Counted from the stretch's first letter, positions 9,404-17,408 are shown. The stretch is 64,000 nt of DNA from Sorangium cellulosum (GCA_020720045.1 DYPH01000010.1:1-64000), one strand, 5' to 3'. A program made the numbers and translations. Notes: generated by a model not told the origin, from the letters alone.

Positions 9404-9765
9404 GCGTTTCCGCGTGTCCTTGGGGGGGACCGCCTCAAAGGCGGCGAAAGCGGCGTTCGGGACGCATCCGACGGCGTGACGCCTTGGAGGCGGCGCGGTC
9501 GCAAAGAAGAACGAAATAGACCACCGATGGGCATCGCCGGCGCTCCACGAGGCGCTTGCGGATCGTTCGCAGGCGCGGACGGGGACGACGCAATCCGGAG
9601 GCGAAATAGGAATGGCGGGGGCGGCGCACCTTCGTCAGACGCCCCTTCTCTCGAAGAAAAGCGCTGCGAGGGAGACTCCCGATTCCCGGAGTCAAGCACC
9701 TAGCAAAGGGAAGGCGGTCCCTCAAGTGCGAATTGCGCGGCGAGGTGTAGTAGGTTCGTCCCGCG
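9404..9765. other. Divergent intergenic region without a convincing gene
   Basis: About 360 bases separate the divergent helicase and SctJ-like genes. Open frames here are short, Arg/Pro-rich and unlike their neighbours, so I call none of them. Small GC-rich hairpins are present (for example CCGCCT-CAA-AGGCGG at 9430-9444). The region must carry the promoters for both flanking transcripts, but I could not identify -35/-10 boxes with confidence. Confidence 0.5.
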
Positions 9766-10542
9766 ATGGGAGCGGAACGGCGGGTAAGGTTCAACGGGAG
9801 AGACGGAGGAGTGCTTCTTCTCGCGTTCGCACTTCTGGCGTGCCACGCGCCCCTCGTTGAAGGGGACGGCGCCGCTGTTCAAGAGGCGACCGACGCCCTC
9901 ACGGAATCCGGTATTCCCTATCAAATTGAGTTACTTGCGGAAGGGCGCTCCCGCGTCGAGGTCCTCATCGACGACGTGCCGCGAGCCCACGCGGCGCTCG
10001 ATACGCCACGGTCGCCGGAACCGATGGCCACCGGCGAGGGACTCCTCGCGCGCATCGAAGACCGAGAACGGAGTGGTACTCGCGCGCGGGAACGGGCCCT
10101 CGAAGAGCTCCTGGAGGCCTTCCCGGAGGTGTCCCGCGCGACGGTGCGCCTCGCAATTCCGAGCGGAGTCGCTGCGCTCAACGGCAACGCCCAAAGCCCG
10201 AAAGCCTCCGTTCTTCTTCAGGAAAGGCGACCGGTTGACGACGCGACGCTCCGCACAATGATCACCCATGCGGAGCCGGAGCTCACGCCGGAGGCGATCG
10301 CCATCGTCCAGCGGGTACGCCCGCCACCTTCCAACGACCTTGTCGTCGTCGGCCCCTTTGCCGTCGCCCCCGGATCGGCGCGCCCGCTGCGGGCGCTCGT
10401 CGTCGCGCTGTCGGGGACCCTCGTCGTTCTCCTGGCAGGCATCCTCGTGTGGTATGTCCGCTCCTTCGCCCATCTTTTCCTGCGCGCGCGTACTGATTCT
10501 GCGCCCCCGTCGGCCCCTTCATCGGAAGAGAACATCCGTTGA
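9766..10542 (+). CDS. SctJ/YscJ/FliF-family ring lipoprotein (orphan)
   Basis: A 258-residue protein with the layout of type III secretion SctJ (YscJ/PrgK) proteins: a signal peptide with lipobox LLAC (Cys26), a first ring-building motif (about 34-79, with SGIPYQIE), a second one (about 105-185, with LLEAFPEVSRATVRLAIP and KASVLLQ), one transmembrane helix (about 208-232) and a short cytoplasmic tail. In known systems SctJ forms the inner-membrane/periplasmic ring. No other secretion or flagellar gene occurs here. Its stop codon overlaps the TTG start of the following Mla ATPase (TTGA), implying translational coupling. A periplasmic ring around the lipid transporter is my inference. Confidence 0.75.
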   Translation: MGAERRVRFNGRDGGVLLLAFALLACHAPLVEGDGAAVQEATDALTESGIPYQIELLAEGRSRVEVLIDDVPRAHAALDTPRSPEPMATGEGLLARIEDRERSGTRARERALEELLEAFPEVSRATVRLAIPSGVAALNGNAQSPKASVLLQERRPVDDATLRTMITHAEPELTPEAIAIVQRVRPPPSNDLVVVGPFAVAPGSARPLRALVVALSGTLVVLLAGILVWYVRSFAHLFLRARTDSAPPSAPSSEENIR

Positions 10543-11291
10543 TTCGTATCGAAAAACTCGGAAAGACCTTTCGCGTCGGCGAGGGGAAGACGAACACGGT
10601 ACTTCGTGACATCAATCTCGAGGTCCCTAAAGGTTGTCTGTACGGACTGATCGGACCTGGGGCCGCAGGAAAAAGCGTTCTTTTGAAGATGCTTACCGGT
10701 CTCTTGCGGCCGGATGTCGGTCGCATCGTCATCGACGATGTTGACGTCACCCAGTCTTCCGAGATCGCCCTCCAAGATCTCCGCAAGCGCATCGGTTTTC
10801 TCTTCCAAAACTATGCACTTTTCGACTCGATGACCGTCGCCGACAACATCGCTTTTCCACTGCGACGACTCATCGATCCCCCGGAAGCCGAAGTTCAGGC
10901 GCGCGTGGTTGAGCGCCTGAAGGCGGTGGCGCTCGCAGGCTTCGGAGATCGCCTCCCGGCGGGGCTGTCCGGCGGCCAAAAGAAGCGCGTTGGTGTCGCC
11001 CGCGCGACGATCACGAACGCGCCGATCGTCCTCTACGACGAACCGGCTGCCGGCCTCGACCCAGTGACTTCGCAAAAGATTTTCGAGCTTCTGCGCGCGG
11101 AACAGCAAGCGTCGGGTGCTACGGTGATCATGGTCAGCTCCGACCTCGATCGCATGCTGACGGTGACAGATCGTGTCGGGATGATGCACCAAGGGCGACT
11201 GATCTTTGACGGCACGACCGCCGAGGCTCAGGCATCGACGAACCCCTACGTGCGCCAATTCGTTCACGGACTCGTCGACGGCCCCCTCTGA
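10539..11291 (+). CDS. mlaF: MlaF-like ABC ATPase, copy 1
   Basis: A 250-residue ABC ATPase of the Mla/phospholipid-transport branch (FDSMTVADNIAFPLR is typical). It has Walker A GPGAAGKS, a Q-loop region FLFQNYALF, the canonical signature LSGGQ, Walker B IVLYDEP and D-loop AGLDP. The H-loop histidine is replaced: the sequence reads MVSSDLD where MlaF proteins have VSHD. It starts with TTG inside the stop of the SctJ-like gene. A second, divergent MlaF lies 2 kb downstream with complementary losses, so the two probably form a heterodimer with one weak ATP site. Confidence 0.88.
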   Translation: MIRIEKLGKTFRVGEGKTNTVLRDINLEVPKGCLYGLIGPGAAGKSVLLKMLTGLLRPDVGRIVIDDVDVTQSSEIALQDLRKRIGFLFQNYALFDSMTVADNIAFPLRRLIDPPEAEVQARVVERLKAVALAGFGDRLPAGLSGGQKKRVGVARATITNAPIVLYDEPAAGLDPVTSQKIFELLRAEQQASGATVIMVSSDLDRMLTVTDRVGMMHQGRLIFDGTTAEAQASTNPYVRQFVHGLVDGPL

Positions 11292-11298
11292 GGCAGCC

Positions 11299-11601
11299 AT
11301 GAAAGACGTCGACATCGACCTCGTGACGCTGGCCGTAACGACGCCGATTCAGCTCTTCGGCCAATGGGCATTTCTACTCTGGGATGCAAAGAGCCTCCCG
11401 GCGGCGACCAAGAAGGGCTCCTGGCCCGACGCAACCCTTGGAAGTGCCATCTATTTCCTCGGTCCCCTCGCAACCGGCATCCACGTCGCCATGACCCGCC
11501 GCGGCTTGGGCCGCCTCAAGGCGCTCGCCTATTTGGCAGGGGTCACCTTCGCGTATGTCGCGCTGAACGCCGTCGTCGCGGAGATCGCGAGCTACTTTTG
11601 A
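11299..11601 (+). CDS. Small multi-pass membrane protein in the Mla operon
   Basis: A 100-residue protein starting MKDVDIDLVT, 7 bases after the first ATPase gene. I see two or three hydrophobic segments (around IYFLGPLATGIHVAM and LAGVTFAYVALNAVVAEI) and no known domain. Its position between ATPase and permease genes suggests an accessory membrane subunit of the transporter. The ATG at 11299 gives near-contiguous spacing to the upstream gene; an earlier in-frame start would overlap that gene by about 90 bases. Confidence 0.65.
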   Translation: MKDVDIDLVTLAVTTPIQLFGQWAFLLWDAKSLPAATKKGSWPDATLGSAIYFLGPLATGIHVAMTRRGLGRLKALAYLAGVTFAYVALNAVVAEIASYF

Positions 11602-11698
11602 AGTGGCGCCATGGCAGCGGCCTCGCTCCATGAATCGCGCAGGCGCGTGACGTCGCTCTGTCACGCGCCGGTAAACTTCTGGTAGCTTCGCCGGCCCC

Positions 11699-12478
11699 AT
11701 GACCGAAGCCGTCCGTAACCCACGCCTCCACGCCCTCGGTGCCGCGAGCATCGAGCTCGCGGAAATCGTTGGGGGAATGGGCGTGCTGTTGGCCCGCATC
11801 CTTGTCCGCATCCACAAGTTCGATGGCGAAGAGCTCGTCAAGAATCTGTATAAGATGGCGGTAAAGTCGCTGCCGATTGTCGCTGTTACCGCCCTCTTCA
11901 CGGGGGCCATTATGGTGATTCAGGCAGCCGTGATCGTGAAGCGATTCAACGCCGAAGGTCTCCTCGGATGGGGCGCCGGTTTCGGTACGTTGCGCGAGAT
12001 CGCGCCGCTTCTCACCGCATTGATGATCTCCGGGCGCGTCGGCGCAAACAACACTGCCGAGCTCGGCACGATGGTTGTGACCGAGCAGATCGACGCTCTT
12101 CGCGTGCTCGCGATCGACCCGATCGCTTTCCTCATCGTTCCGCGTTTCATCGCGATTTTGGCGACGCTCGTCATGATGACGCTCTTCGCGGATGCGCTCG
12201 CCCTCTTCGGAGCGGCGTACACCGGGCAGGGTCTTCTCGGCGTGGAGCCGATGACATTCTTCAACGGCCTTACGGGCGGCTTGCTCGACTTCGGAGATGT
12301 ATTCAATGGGCTTTTTAAGAGCTTCGTCTTCGCGTTCGTCATGGCGCTTGCGAGCTGCCACTTCGGCCTCGCAACAAAGGGCGGAGCGCCCGGTGTCGGC
12401 CGAGCTGTGAATGCGAGCGTCGTTGCAAGTGCCGCAGGAATCTTCGTTCTCGACTACCTCGTGAGCTTCCTCGGGTGA
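11699..12478 (+). CDS. mlaE: MlaE-like permease, copy 1
   Basis: A 259-residue inner-membrane permease of the MlaE/YrbE family. The conserved core is present: FTGAIMVIQ, the cytoplasmic coupling region GTLREIAPLLTALMISGRVGA, and AELGTMVVTEQIDALRVL, which contains the family's E-(I/V)-DAL motif. About five membrane helices are visible. The 97 bases before it contain no gene. Its last codons overlap the GTG start of the second permease (GTGA), so the two are probably made in equal amounts and pair as a heterodimer. Confidence 0.92.
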   Translation: MTEAVRNPRLHALGAASIELAEIVGGMGVLLARILVRIHKFDGEELVKNLYKMAVKSLPIVAVTALFTGAIMVIQAAVIVKRFNAEGLLGWGAGFGTLREIAPLLTALMISGRVGANNTAELGTMVVTEQIDALRVLAIDPIAFLIVPRFIAILATLVMMTLFADALALFGAAYTGQGLLGVEPMTFFNGLTGGLLDFGDVFNGLFKSFVFAFVMALASCHFGLATKGGAPGVGRAVNASVVASAAGIFVLDYLVSFLG

Positions 12479-13323
12479 GCGCCACCACCGAAACTCACCC
12501 CGACCCGTCGCCGCCGGATGCCTCCGAAGGGGTGGAGGCCGAGCTCGGCTTTGTCGGCTCCATCGGTGCCGCGTTTCTCGATATCGCGGTTGCTGCCCGC
12601 GAGCTTTACTCGGTCTTCGTGCGGACGCTCTATTACGTATTTCGCGGGAAGCGGGTCAAAGGGGCGGTGCTCCATCAAATGAACGAGATCGGCGTCAAGT
12701 CGGTTGCCTTCATTTGCATCACGATGGGCTTCATCGGGATGATCCTCGTCTATCAGTCGGGCCTACAGGCGAAACGCGTCGTCCCCGACTTCACGATGCT
12801 CGGGGCGACTTATCTCGAGCTCCTCGTCCGCGACTTCGCCGCATCCATCGGTGCACTCATGCTCGCGACCCGCGTAGGTGCTGGAATTGCCGCAGAAATT
12901 GGCTCAATGGTGGTCACCGAGCAGGTCGACGCGCTTCGGATGTCGGCGGCCGATCCGATCGACTACCTCGTCGTCCCCCGCTTCCTTGCGAGCCTGGTAA
13001 TGACGCTGGCGCTCATCGTCATCGCCGGCACCGTCGCGTTCTGTTCGGGCGCCGCGACGGCGTATGTCTTTTTCGATGTGCGGCCCGACATCTTCTTCAA
13101 TATGCAGCTCGTAGACGTCGGTGACTTCCTCACCGGCTTCACAAAGTGTATGGCCTACGGCGCCGCGATTCCGATCGTGTCGAGCTGGTGCGGGCTTTCG
13201 ACGTTCGGCGGTTCGGAAGGGGTCGGCTGGGCGACGACGCGGGCTGTTGTGAATTCGAGCCTCGCCATCATCATCTTGAACTTCTTCATCTCGGCCGCCG
13301 GCTTCCTCATCTTCCCGGGTTGA
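12475..13323 (+). CDS. mlaE: MlaE-like permease, copy 2
   Basis: A 282-residue second MlaE-family permease with the same core: FICITMGFIGMIL, LLVRDFAASIGALMLATRVGA and EIGSMVVTEQVDALRMSA. It differs from copy 1 by a longer, acidic N-terminus of about 50 residues that could be cytoplasmic. It starts with GTG overlapping the previous stop and ends 4 bases before the second ATPase gene. In E. coli MlaE is a homodimer; two different, coupled permease genes argue for a heterodimer here. Confidence 0.92.
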   Translation: MSATTETHPDPSPPDASEGVEAELGFVGSIGAAFLDIAVAARELYSVFVRTLYYVFRGKRVKGAVLHQMNEIGVKSVAFICITMGFIGMILVYQSGLQAKRVVPDFTMLGATYLELLVRDFAASIGALMLATRVGAGIAAEIGSMVVTEQVDALRMSAADPIDYLVVPRFLASLVMTLALIVIAGTVAFCSGAATAYVFFDVRPDIFFNMQLVDVGDFLTGFTKCMAYGAAIPIVSSWCGLSTFGGSEGVGWATTRAVVNSSLAIIILNFFISAAGFLIFPG

Positions 13324-13327
13324 ACGA

Positions 13328-14071
13328 ATGCTCGCGTTCAAGAACATCAAGAAATCGTTCGGCCCGAAGCAGGTATTGAATGACGTCTCCTTTGACGTCA
13401 AAGCCGGCGAGTGTTTCTTCATCATCGGTGCGTCCGGCGTCGGAAAAAGCGTACTAATTAAACACCTTGTCGGCCTGCTCGCCTGCGATAGCGGCGAAAT
13501 CTGGCTCGACGGTGAAGAGATCAGTCGTTTCGACGAGCAGCAAATGGGCCCCGTCCGGAAGAAGTGCGCGATGGTGTTTCAGCACGCCACGCTCTTCGAC
13601 TCGATGACCTGCGCGGAAAACGTCGCCCTGCCCCTTCGCAAGCACAAAGACATGAACGCCAAGGACGCGCTGGCCGAAGCCAAGAAGCGCCTCGCGGTCG
13701 TTCATATGCAGGCGTTCGCCGACCGCTACCCGCCCGAACTCGGCGACGGTATGCGGAAACGCGTCGCGATCGCCCGCGCGCTCACCGTCGACCCGACCTA
13801 CGTCCTCTTTGACGAGCCGACCACAAGCCTCGATCCCGTCAGCGCGCGACGGGTCGACACCCTCATTCGCGAATTGTGCGACAAGCTCGGCGTCACCTCG
13901 ATCGTCGTGAGCCACGATCTGTCGAGCATCTTCAGCATCGCCGACCGCATCGTCATGCTTTACAAGGGGAAAGTTCTGAAGATCGGAACGCCGGCCGAGT
14001 TTAAAGCGACCGACAACGGCATCATTCAGCAGTTCATCAATGGTCGGGCCGAAGGGCCCATGGATCTGTAA
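13328..14071 (+). CDS. mlaF: MlaF-like ABC ATPase, copy 2 (degenerate signature)
   Basis: A 247-residue Mla-type ABC ATPase with Walker A GASGVGKS, Q-loop MVFQHATLFDSM, Walker B YVLFDEP, D-loop TSLDP and an intact H-loop VSHDL. The signature motif is altered: ELGDGMRKR instead of LSGGM/LSGGQ. It thus keeps the histidine lost in copy 1, while copy 1 keeps the canonical signature lost here. It starts 4 bases after the second permease. An intrinsic-terminator-like hairpin follows immediately, before mlaD. Confidence 0.92.
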   Translation: MLAFKNIKKSFGPKQVLNDVSFDVKAGECFFIIGASGVGKSVLIKHLVGLLACDSGEIWLDGEEISRFDEQQMGPVRKKCAMVFQHATLFDSMTCAENVALPLRKHKDMNAKDALAEAKKRLAVVHMQAFADRYPPELGDGMRKRVAIARALTVDPTYVLFDEPTTSLDPVSARRVDTLIRELCDKLGVTSIVVSHDLSSIFSIADRIVMLYKGKVLKIGTPAEFKATDNGIIQQFINGRAEGPMDL

Positions 14072-14072
14072 C

Positions 14073-14102
14073 GGCGTAATTCGCCGAAATTACGCCTCTT
14101 TT
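14073..14102 (+). terminator. Intra-operon terminator or attenuator between mlaF2 and mlaD
   Basis: A perfect 9-bp stem, GGCGTAATT (14073-14081) with AATTACGCC (14088-14096), has a 6-base loop and is followed by TCTTTT. It starts directly after the second mlaF stop and ends 18 bases before the mlaD ATG. Its form fits a rho-independent terminator, but genes on both sides belong to one transporter. Partial termination, setting the ATPase:MlaD ratio, is a reasonable inference. Confidence 0.7.
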
Positions 14103-14120
14103 GGCAACGACGAGCAGCAC

Positions 14121-15140
14121 ATGGCCCAGGAACGTTCCATTGAAGTCAAAGTCGGCGCGGTCATCCTCGTCGCGTTGACGATCCTCGTCGGCTTCATCCT
14201 TGTGATGGGGGGCCTCTCCTTCCAGCCGACCTACGCGATCTACGTCGACTTCGACAACCCAGGCGGCCTCCAGACTGGCGCCCCCGTGCGCATGGCGGGC
14301 GTCAAGGTCGGGAAGGTCGATACGATTGAGTTCCTCGGCGGCCGCGTCGAAACGAAGCCGAATCGTCGCCCGCTTGTTCGCGTCAAGTTGAAGGTCGAAG
14401 AGCGCGTCCACGAGTCGATCCATGACGACGCCGATTTCTACGTGACGACGCAGGGCGTGCTCGGCGAGCAGTTCATGGCGATCGAACCGGGCAAGGGGAC
14501 GAAGGTCCTCGCCGCCAACGATGAGGTGAAGGGAATCGACCCGCCGCGCCTCGATCTCTTTCTCGCGAAGGGCTACGACCTCCTCGACACGACGGTCAAC
14601 GGCATTCGAAATAACAAAGAACTCATTAGCGATATCGCGACGAACACCGCGGGGCTCGTCAAGAACCTCAACGGCGTTCTTGGCGACAATCGCGAGCGCA
14701 TCAATCGGACCGCTGAGAACCTCGAGAAGCTCTCACTCGAAGCGAAAGACCTTACGGCCCACGCCCGCGAAAACTACGTCGACAACCCGAAGCTCCTCCA
14801 CACTGTCGACAATATTGACAAGCTTTCCAGCGACTTGGCTCGCGATTCTGGCCCGATGCTCAAGGACGCGAAAGAGTCGCTCGCCAACTTGAATCGCATT
14901 TCCGGGGCCGTCGGCGCCCCCGGCGAGGAGCAGAAGCTCCGCAAAGCGATCTCTGATCTCGAGGAACTCGCGACGCGTGCAAATACCGCCGCCGCCGATG
15001 CCCAGAGCATCGTTTCCCACATCAAGAAGGGGCAAGGGACCGTCGGCGCCCTCGTCATGGACGAAGCCCTCTTCGACGACGTTCAGGAGATGGTTCGCGA
15101 TTTGAAGCACAACCCGTGGAAGTTCCTCTGGCGCGAATGA
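14121..15140 (+). CDS. mlaD: MlaD-like MCE-domain lipid-binding protein
   Basis: A 339-residue protein: short cytoplasmic start (MAQERSIEVKVG), one membrane anchor (about residues 12-32), an MCE domain (about 37-130, with FDNPGGLQTGAPVRMAGVKVG) and a long helical C-terminal region (about 140-320) predicted to be coiled and periplasmic. MCE proteins form hexamers that bind phospholipid and pass it between membranes. The ATG at 14121 lies just after the hairpin; a start further upstream would read through the preceding stop region. Its end overlaps the next gene by ATGA. Confidence 0.92.
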   Translation: MAQERSIEVKVGAVILVALTILVGFILVMGGLSFQPTYAIYVDFDNPGGLQTGAPVRMAGVKVGKVDTIEFLGGRVETKPNRRPLVRVKLKVEERVHESIHDDADFYVTTQGVLGEQFMAIEPGKGTKVLAANDEVKGIDPPRLDLFLAKGYDLLDTTVNGIRNNKELISDIATNTAGLVKNLNGVLGDNRERINRTAENLEKLSLEAKDLTAHARENYVDNPKLLHTVDNIDKLSSDLARDSGPMLKDAKESLANLNRISGAVGAPGEEQKLRKAISDLEELATRANTAAADAQSIVSHIKKGQGTVGALVMDEALFDDVQEMVRDLKHNPWKFLWRE

Positions 15141-15976
15141 ACCGACGGAACGACGTCGCTCTGACCTACCTGAAAGACGCGGAAGATCCGCGTCTTTCTC
15201 CGTATTTGCATGTTCGCGAGCGGGACCTCGTCGGTCGCGAGGGGCGCTTTCTTGCCGAAGGGGAGAGCGTCCTCCGCGTCCTCCTGACCGCGTCCCATCA
15301 CCCGGTGGAGTCGCTCCTTCTCGCCGAGGGTCGCGAGACAAAACTCTCTGATTTGCTCACGAATGTTCCAGAGGGCGTCCCCGTCTACGTCGTCCCGCAG
15401 GCGGTGATGAACGGCGTGGTCGGCTTTGAAATCCACCGCGGAATTCTCGCGGTCGGCCGGCGCGCCGTCGACGGGCCCTTCGCGTCGATCGCAGCAGCCC
15501 TCGATGGCGCCGTGCGCACCGTCGTCATCCTCCAGGGGATCACCAATCACGACAACGTCGGCGGCATCTTCCGAAACGCCGCCGCCTTCGGCGTCGATCG
15601 CATCCTGCTGGATGGCGAAAGCTGCGATCCGCTCTACCGAAAAGCCCTTCGCGTGTCGGTCGGGGGGACGCTTGCCGTCCCCTTCGTGCGCGGCGGTTCC
15701 ACGGAAGAACTCCTAGAAGCGGCGGAAAAGCAAGGTTTTGCAACCTACGCGCTCTCTCCGCGCGGTGCCGGGTCGGTGCTCACCGAGCCGTTCGCCGAAA
15801 AGCGCGCATTCCTCTTTGGGAGCGAAGGGCCGGGCCTCCCTGCCCCCCTTCTTGCACGCCTCCGCAGCCTTCAAATTCCAATGGCAACCGGAGCTCTCGG
15901 CACAACCTTCGACTCCCTCAACGTCGCGGCGAGCTCGGCGATCACCCTGTTCCTCGGGTGCCAGCGCTCCGCATAA
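15137..15976 (+). CDS. SpoU/TrmH-family RNA 2'-O-methyltransferase
   Basis: A 279-residue protein starting MNRRNDVALT, with an ATGA overlap with mlaD. It has the SPOUT motifs: ILQGITNHDNVGGIFRNAAAFG (motif 1), FLFGSEGPGLP (motif 2) and LNVAASSAI (motif 3), preceded by an L30e-like substrate-binding domain. It should 2'-O-methylate a ribose in rRNA or tRNA with S-adenosylmethionine. The exact target is not evident; it differs from RlmB, which is encoded 1.5 kb downstream. Coupling to the transporter operon is probably positional rather than functional. Confidence 0.88.
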   Translation: MNRRNDVALTYLKDAEDPRLSPYLHVRERDLVGREGRFLAEGESVLRVLLTASHHPVESLLLAEGRETKLSDLLTNVPEGVPVYVVPQAVMNGVVGFEIHRGILAVGRRAVDGPFASIAAALDGAVRTVVILQGITNHDNVGGIFRNAAAFGVDRILLDGESCDPLYRKALRVSVGGTLAVPFVRGGSTEELLEAAEKQGFATYALSPRGAGSVLTEPFAEKRAFLFGSEGPGLPAPLLARLRSLQIPMATGALGTTFDSLNVAASSAITLFLGCQRSA

Positions 15977-15978
15977 CC

Positions 15979-16012
15979 GTGCAGCTTGCACCTTTCTTGG
16001 GGCAAGCTGCAC
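15979..16012. terminator. Inverted repeat between convergent genes
   Basis: A perfect 11-bp stem, GTGCAGCTTGC (15979-15989) with GCAAGCTGCAC (16002-16012), occupies the 43 bases between the methyltransferase and the biotin-carrier gene. There is no T-run, so it may be a weak or factor-assisted bidirectional terminator. Confidence 0.5.
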
Positions 16013-16019
16013 CGGTTCG

Positions 16020-16235
16020 TCACTCGAGAACGATGAGCACGTCCCCTTCGTTGACCGCCTGGGCCTCCGCGCAGGCGATCTTGACGACCTTCCCCGCAGA
16101 CGGCGCTTCAAGGGGCATTTCCATCTTCATCGACTCAAGGATGACCAACGTCTGGCCTTCCTCGACGACGTCCCCCTCTTTTACTTCGATCTTCCAGACG
16201 GTTCCGGTGATGTGCGCCTCGACGTTCGTCGCCAT
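16020..16235 (-). CDS. Stand-alone biotin/lipoyl attachment domain protein
   Basis: A 71-residue protein made of a single biotinyl/lipoyl domain. The ESMKMEM motif places the modified lysine at Lys37, and flanking strands (GTVWKIEVKEGDVVEEGQ and AVNEGDVLIVLE) complete the barrel. It resembles the small free biotin-carrier proteins that serve acyl-CoA carboxylases. No carboxylase subunit or biotin ligase lies in the window, so its enzyme partner is elsewhere. It appears monocistronic. Confidence 0.9.
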   Translation of the reverse strand: MATNVEAHITGTVWKIEVKEGDVVEEGQTLVILESMKMEMPLEAPSAGKVVKIACAEAQAVNEGDVLIVLE

Positions 16236-16623
16236 GGTCTCTCCTCGTCCGCGCCGGCCCCTTGCCGCTGCGCCCGTTTTGCTGGGGACCTGCGTCTAGT
16301 CGAGGCGCCTCCCTGTCAGCAAGGTGCACTTTCGCGCGGCCCGATGCGCGCCGCTGCCCCGCGTAGGCAGATGTAACCAATGAGCGTACCCGGGGCGATT
16401 GGACGCCCCGATTGCGCCAACATTCAAATAGCCCTTTCAGGAAACGCCCAAGTAAGGGTAAGTTTCGAGTGTCCTCGGGGGTATGGCAACCACAAGCTAC
16501 CCCCAAACGCGCCCGGCGCAGGAGCGTTCGTCTTCACGAACGGCCTCTGTCGGTGGAACCTCCCCTCTCTCGATCGGTGCGACGCCTGCAAGGCGCGCCG
16601 CCGAACCCCGTACGGACCGGAAC
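16236..16623. promoter_or_regulatory. Intergenic leader region with inverted repeat
   Basis: About 390 bases lie between the divergent biotin-carrier and coiled-coil protein genes. Open frames here are short and unconvincing. A 7-bp inverted repeat GGGGGTA (16477-16483) / TACCCCC (16498-16504) sits about 120 bases before the downstream ATG. I checked by eye for known riboswitch cores and found none I could support. It probably holds promoters for both genes. Confidence 0.35.
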
Positions 16624-17376
16624 ATGGCGGAACAGAAAGAAAGCTCAGTTCTCTTCTCTCTCCAGGAACTGATGGGTCTTGAGCAGGACCGCATCAAGCA
16701 GGAGGAGAACGAGCGCCAACGGAAGACCGACGAAGAGGCCGCCTCACGCGCCGCTTCCGAGCGTCGCGCCCGCGAAGAGGAAGAAGCGCGGATCCGCGCC
16801 GAAGAGGAGCGCGTCCGCCTCGAAGCCGCCCGGTCTCGCGAAGAGGCGGCACGCCTCGAAGCGATGCGCCAGGCCGAGGTCGCCAAGGCGCAGGCCGAAG
16901 CGGAAAACGCCGCACGAATCACCGCCATGCGCGCCCAGCAGGAGCACGAGCAGAAGCTCGCAGCGCTCTCGCAGGACAAGAAGAAGGCCCAACTCACCTA
17001 CGGCATCGCCGGGGCGATTGCGCTGATCGTCCTCGGTGGCGGCGGAGCCGGCTTCGCGATTCACAAGAAGAATCAGGACGCAGAAGCGGCCGCCGCGATC
17101 GCCAAGGCGACCGAAGAAGAGAACAAGAAGAAGATCGACGACTTGAACGCCCTGATCAAAAAGAATCAGGAAGAGCAAGAATCGCTTCGGAAGGAACTCG
17201 CCGGCGCCAAGACGGACGCCGAAAAGGCCGCCATCCAAGCGAGGATCGACGCGAAAGCGACCGAAGCCGGAAAGCTCACCGGAGGTAAACCGTTCGTGGG
17301 CGGCGGTGCAAAGCCGACCGGTGGCGCCACGAAGCCGGGAAAGACGTGCCCCCCCGGCGACCCGATGTGCGAGTGA
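16624..17376 (+). CDS. Coiled-coil single-pass membrane protein
   Basis: A 250-residue protein. Residues of about 10-120 are rich in Glu/Arg/Ala/Gln and should form a long cytoplasmic coiled coil. One membrane helix follows (about 124-145, ending GGGGAGFAIHKK), then a second, periplasmic coiled segment (about 150-215), a Gly/Lys linker and a tail with two cysteines (KTCPPGDPMCE). I know no family for it. The start MAEQKESS was chosen because the upstream in-frame extension is Arg/Ser/Thr-rich and unlike the body. A terminator follows, so it is probably a single-gene unit. Confidence 0.72.
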   Translation: MAEQKESSVLFSLQELMGLEQDRIKQEENERQRKTDEEAASRAASERRAREEEEARIRAEEERVRLEAARSREEAARLEAMRQAEVAKAQAEAENAARITAMRAQQEHEQKLAALSQDKKKAQLTYGIAGAIALIVLGGGGAGFAIHKKNQDAEAAAAIAKATEEENKKKIDDLNALIKKNQEEQESLRKELAGAKTDAEKAAIQARIDAKATEAGKLTGGKPFVGGGAKPTGGATKPGKTCPPGDPMCE

Positions 17377-17408
17377 GCTTCTTCGGAAGCCCCGTTTGAT
17401 GGAACAAG

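Noticed and set aside
9766-15976. A type III secretion locus
   Set aside because: Only the SctJ-like gene is present; there is no export gate, ATPase (SctN), secretin or needle gene. The neighbouring genes are clearly Mla-type.
16381-16520. A riboswitch (for example of the cyclic-di-GMP class) before the coiled-coil protein gene
   Set aside because: A short inverted repeat is present, but I could not match the conserved core of any riboswitch family by eye.
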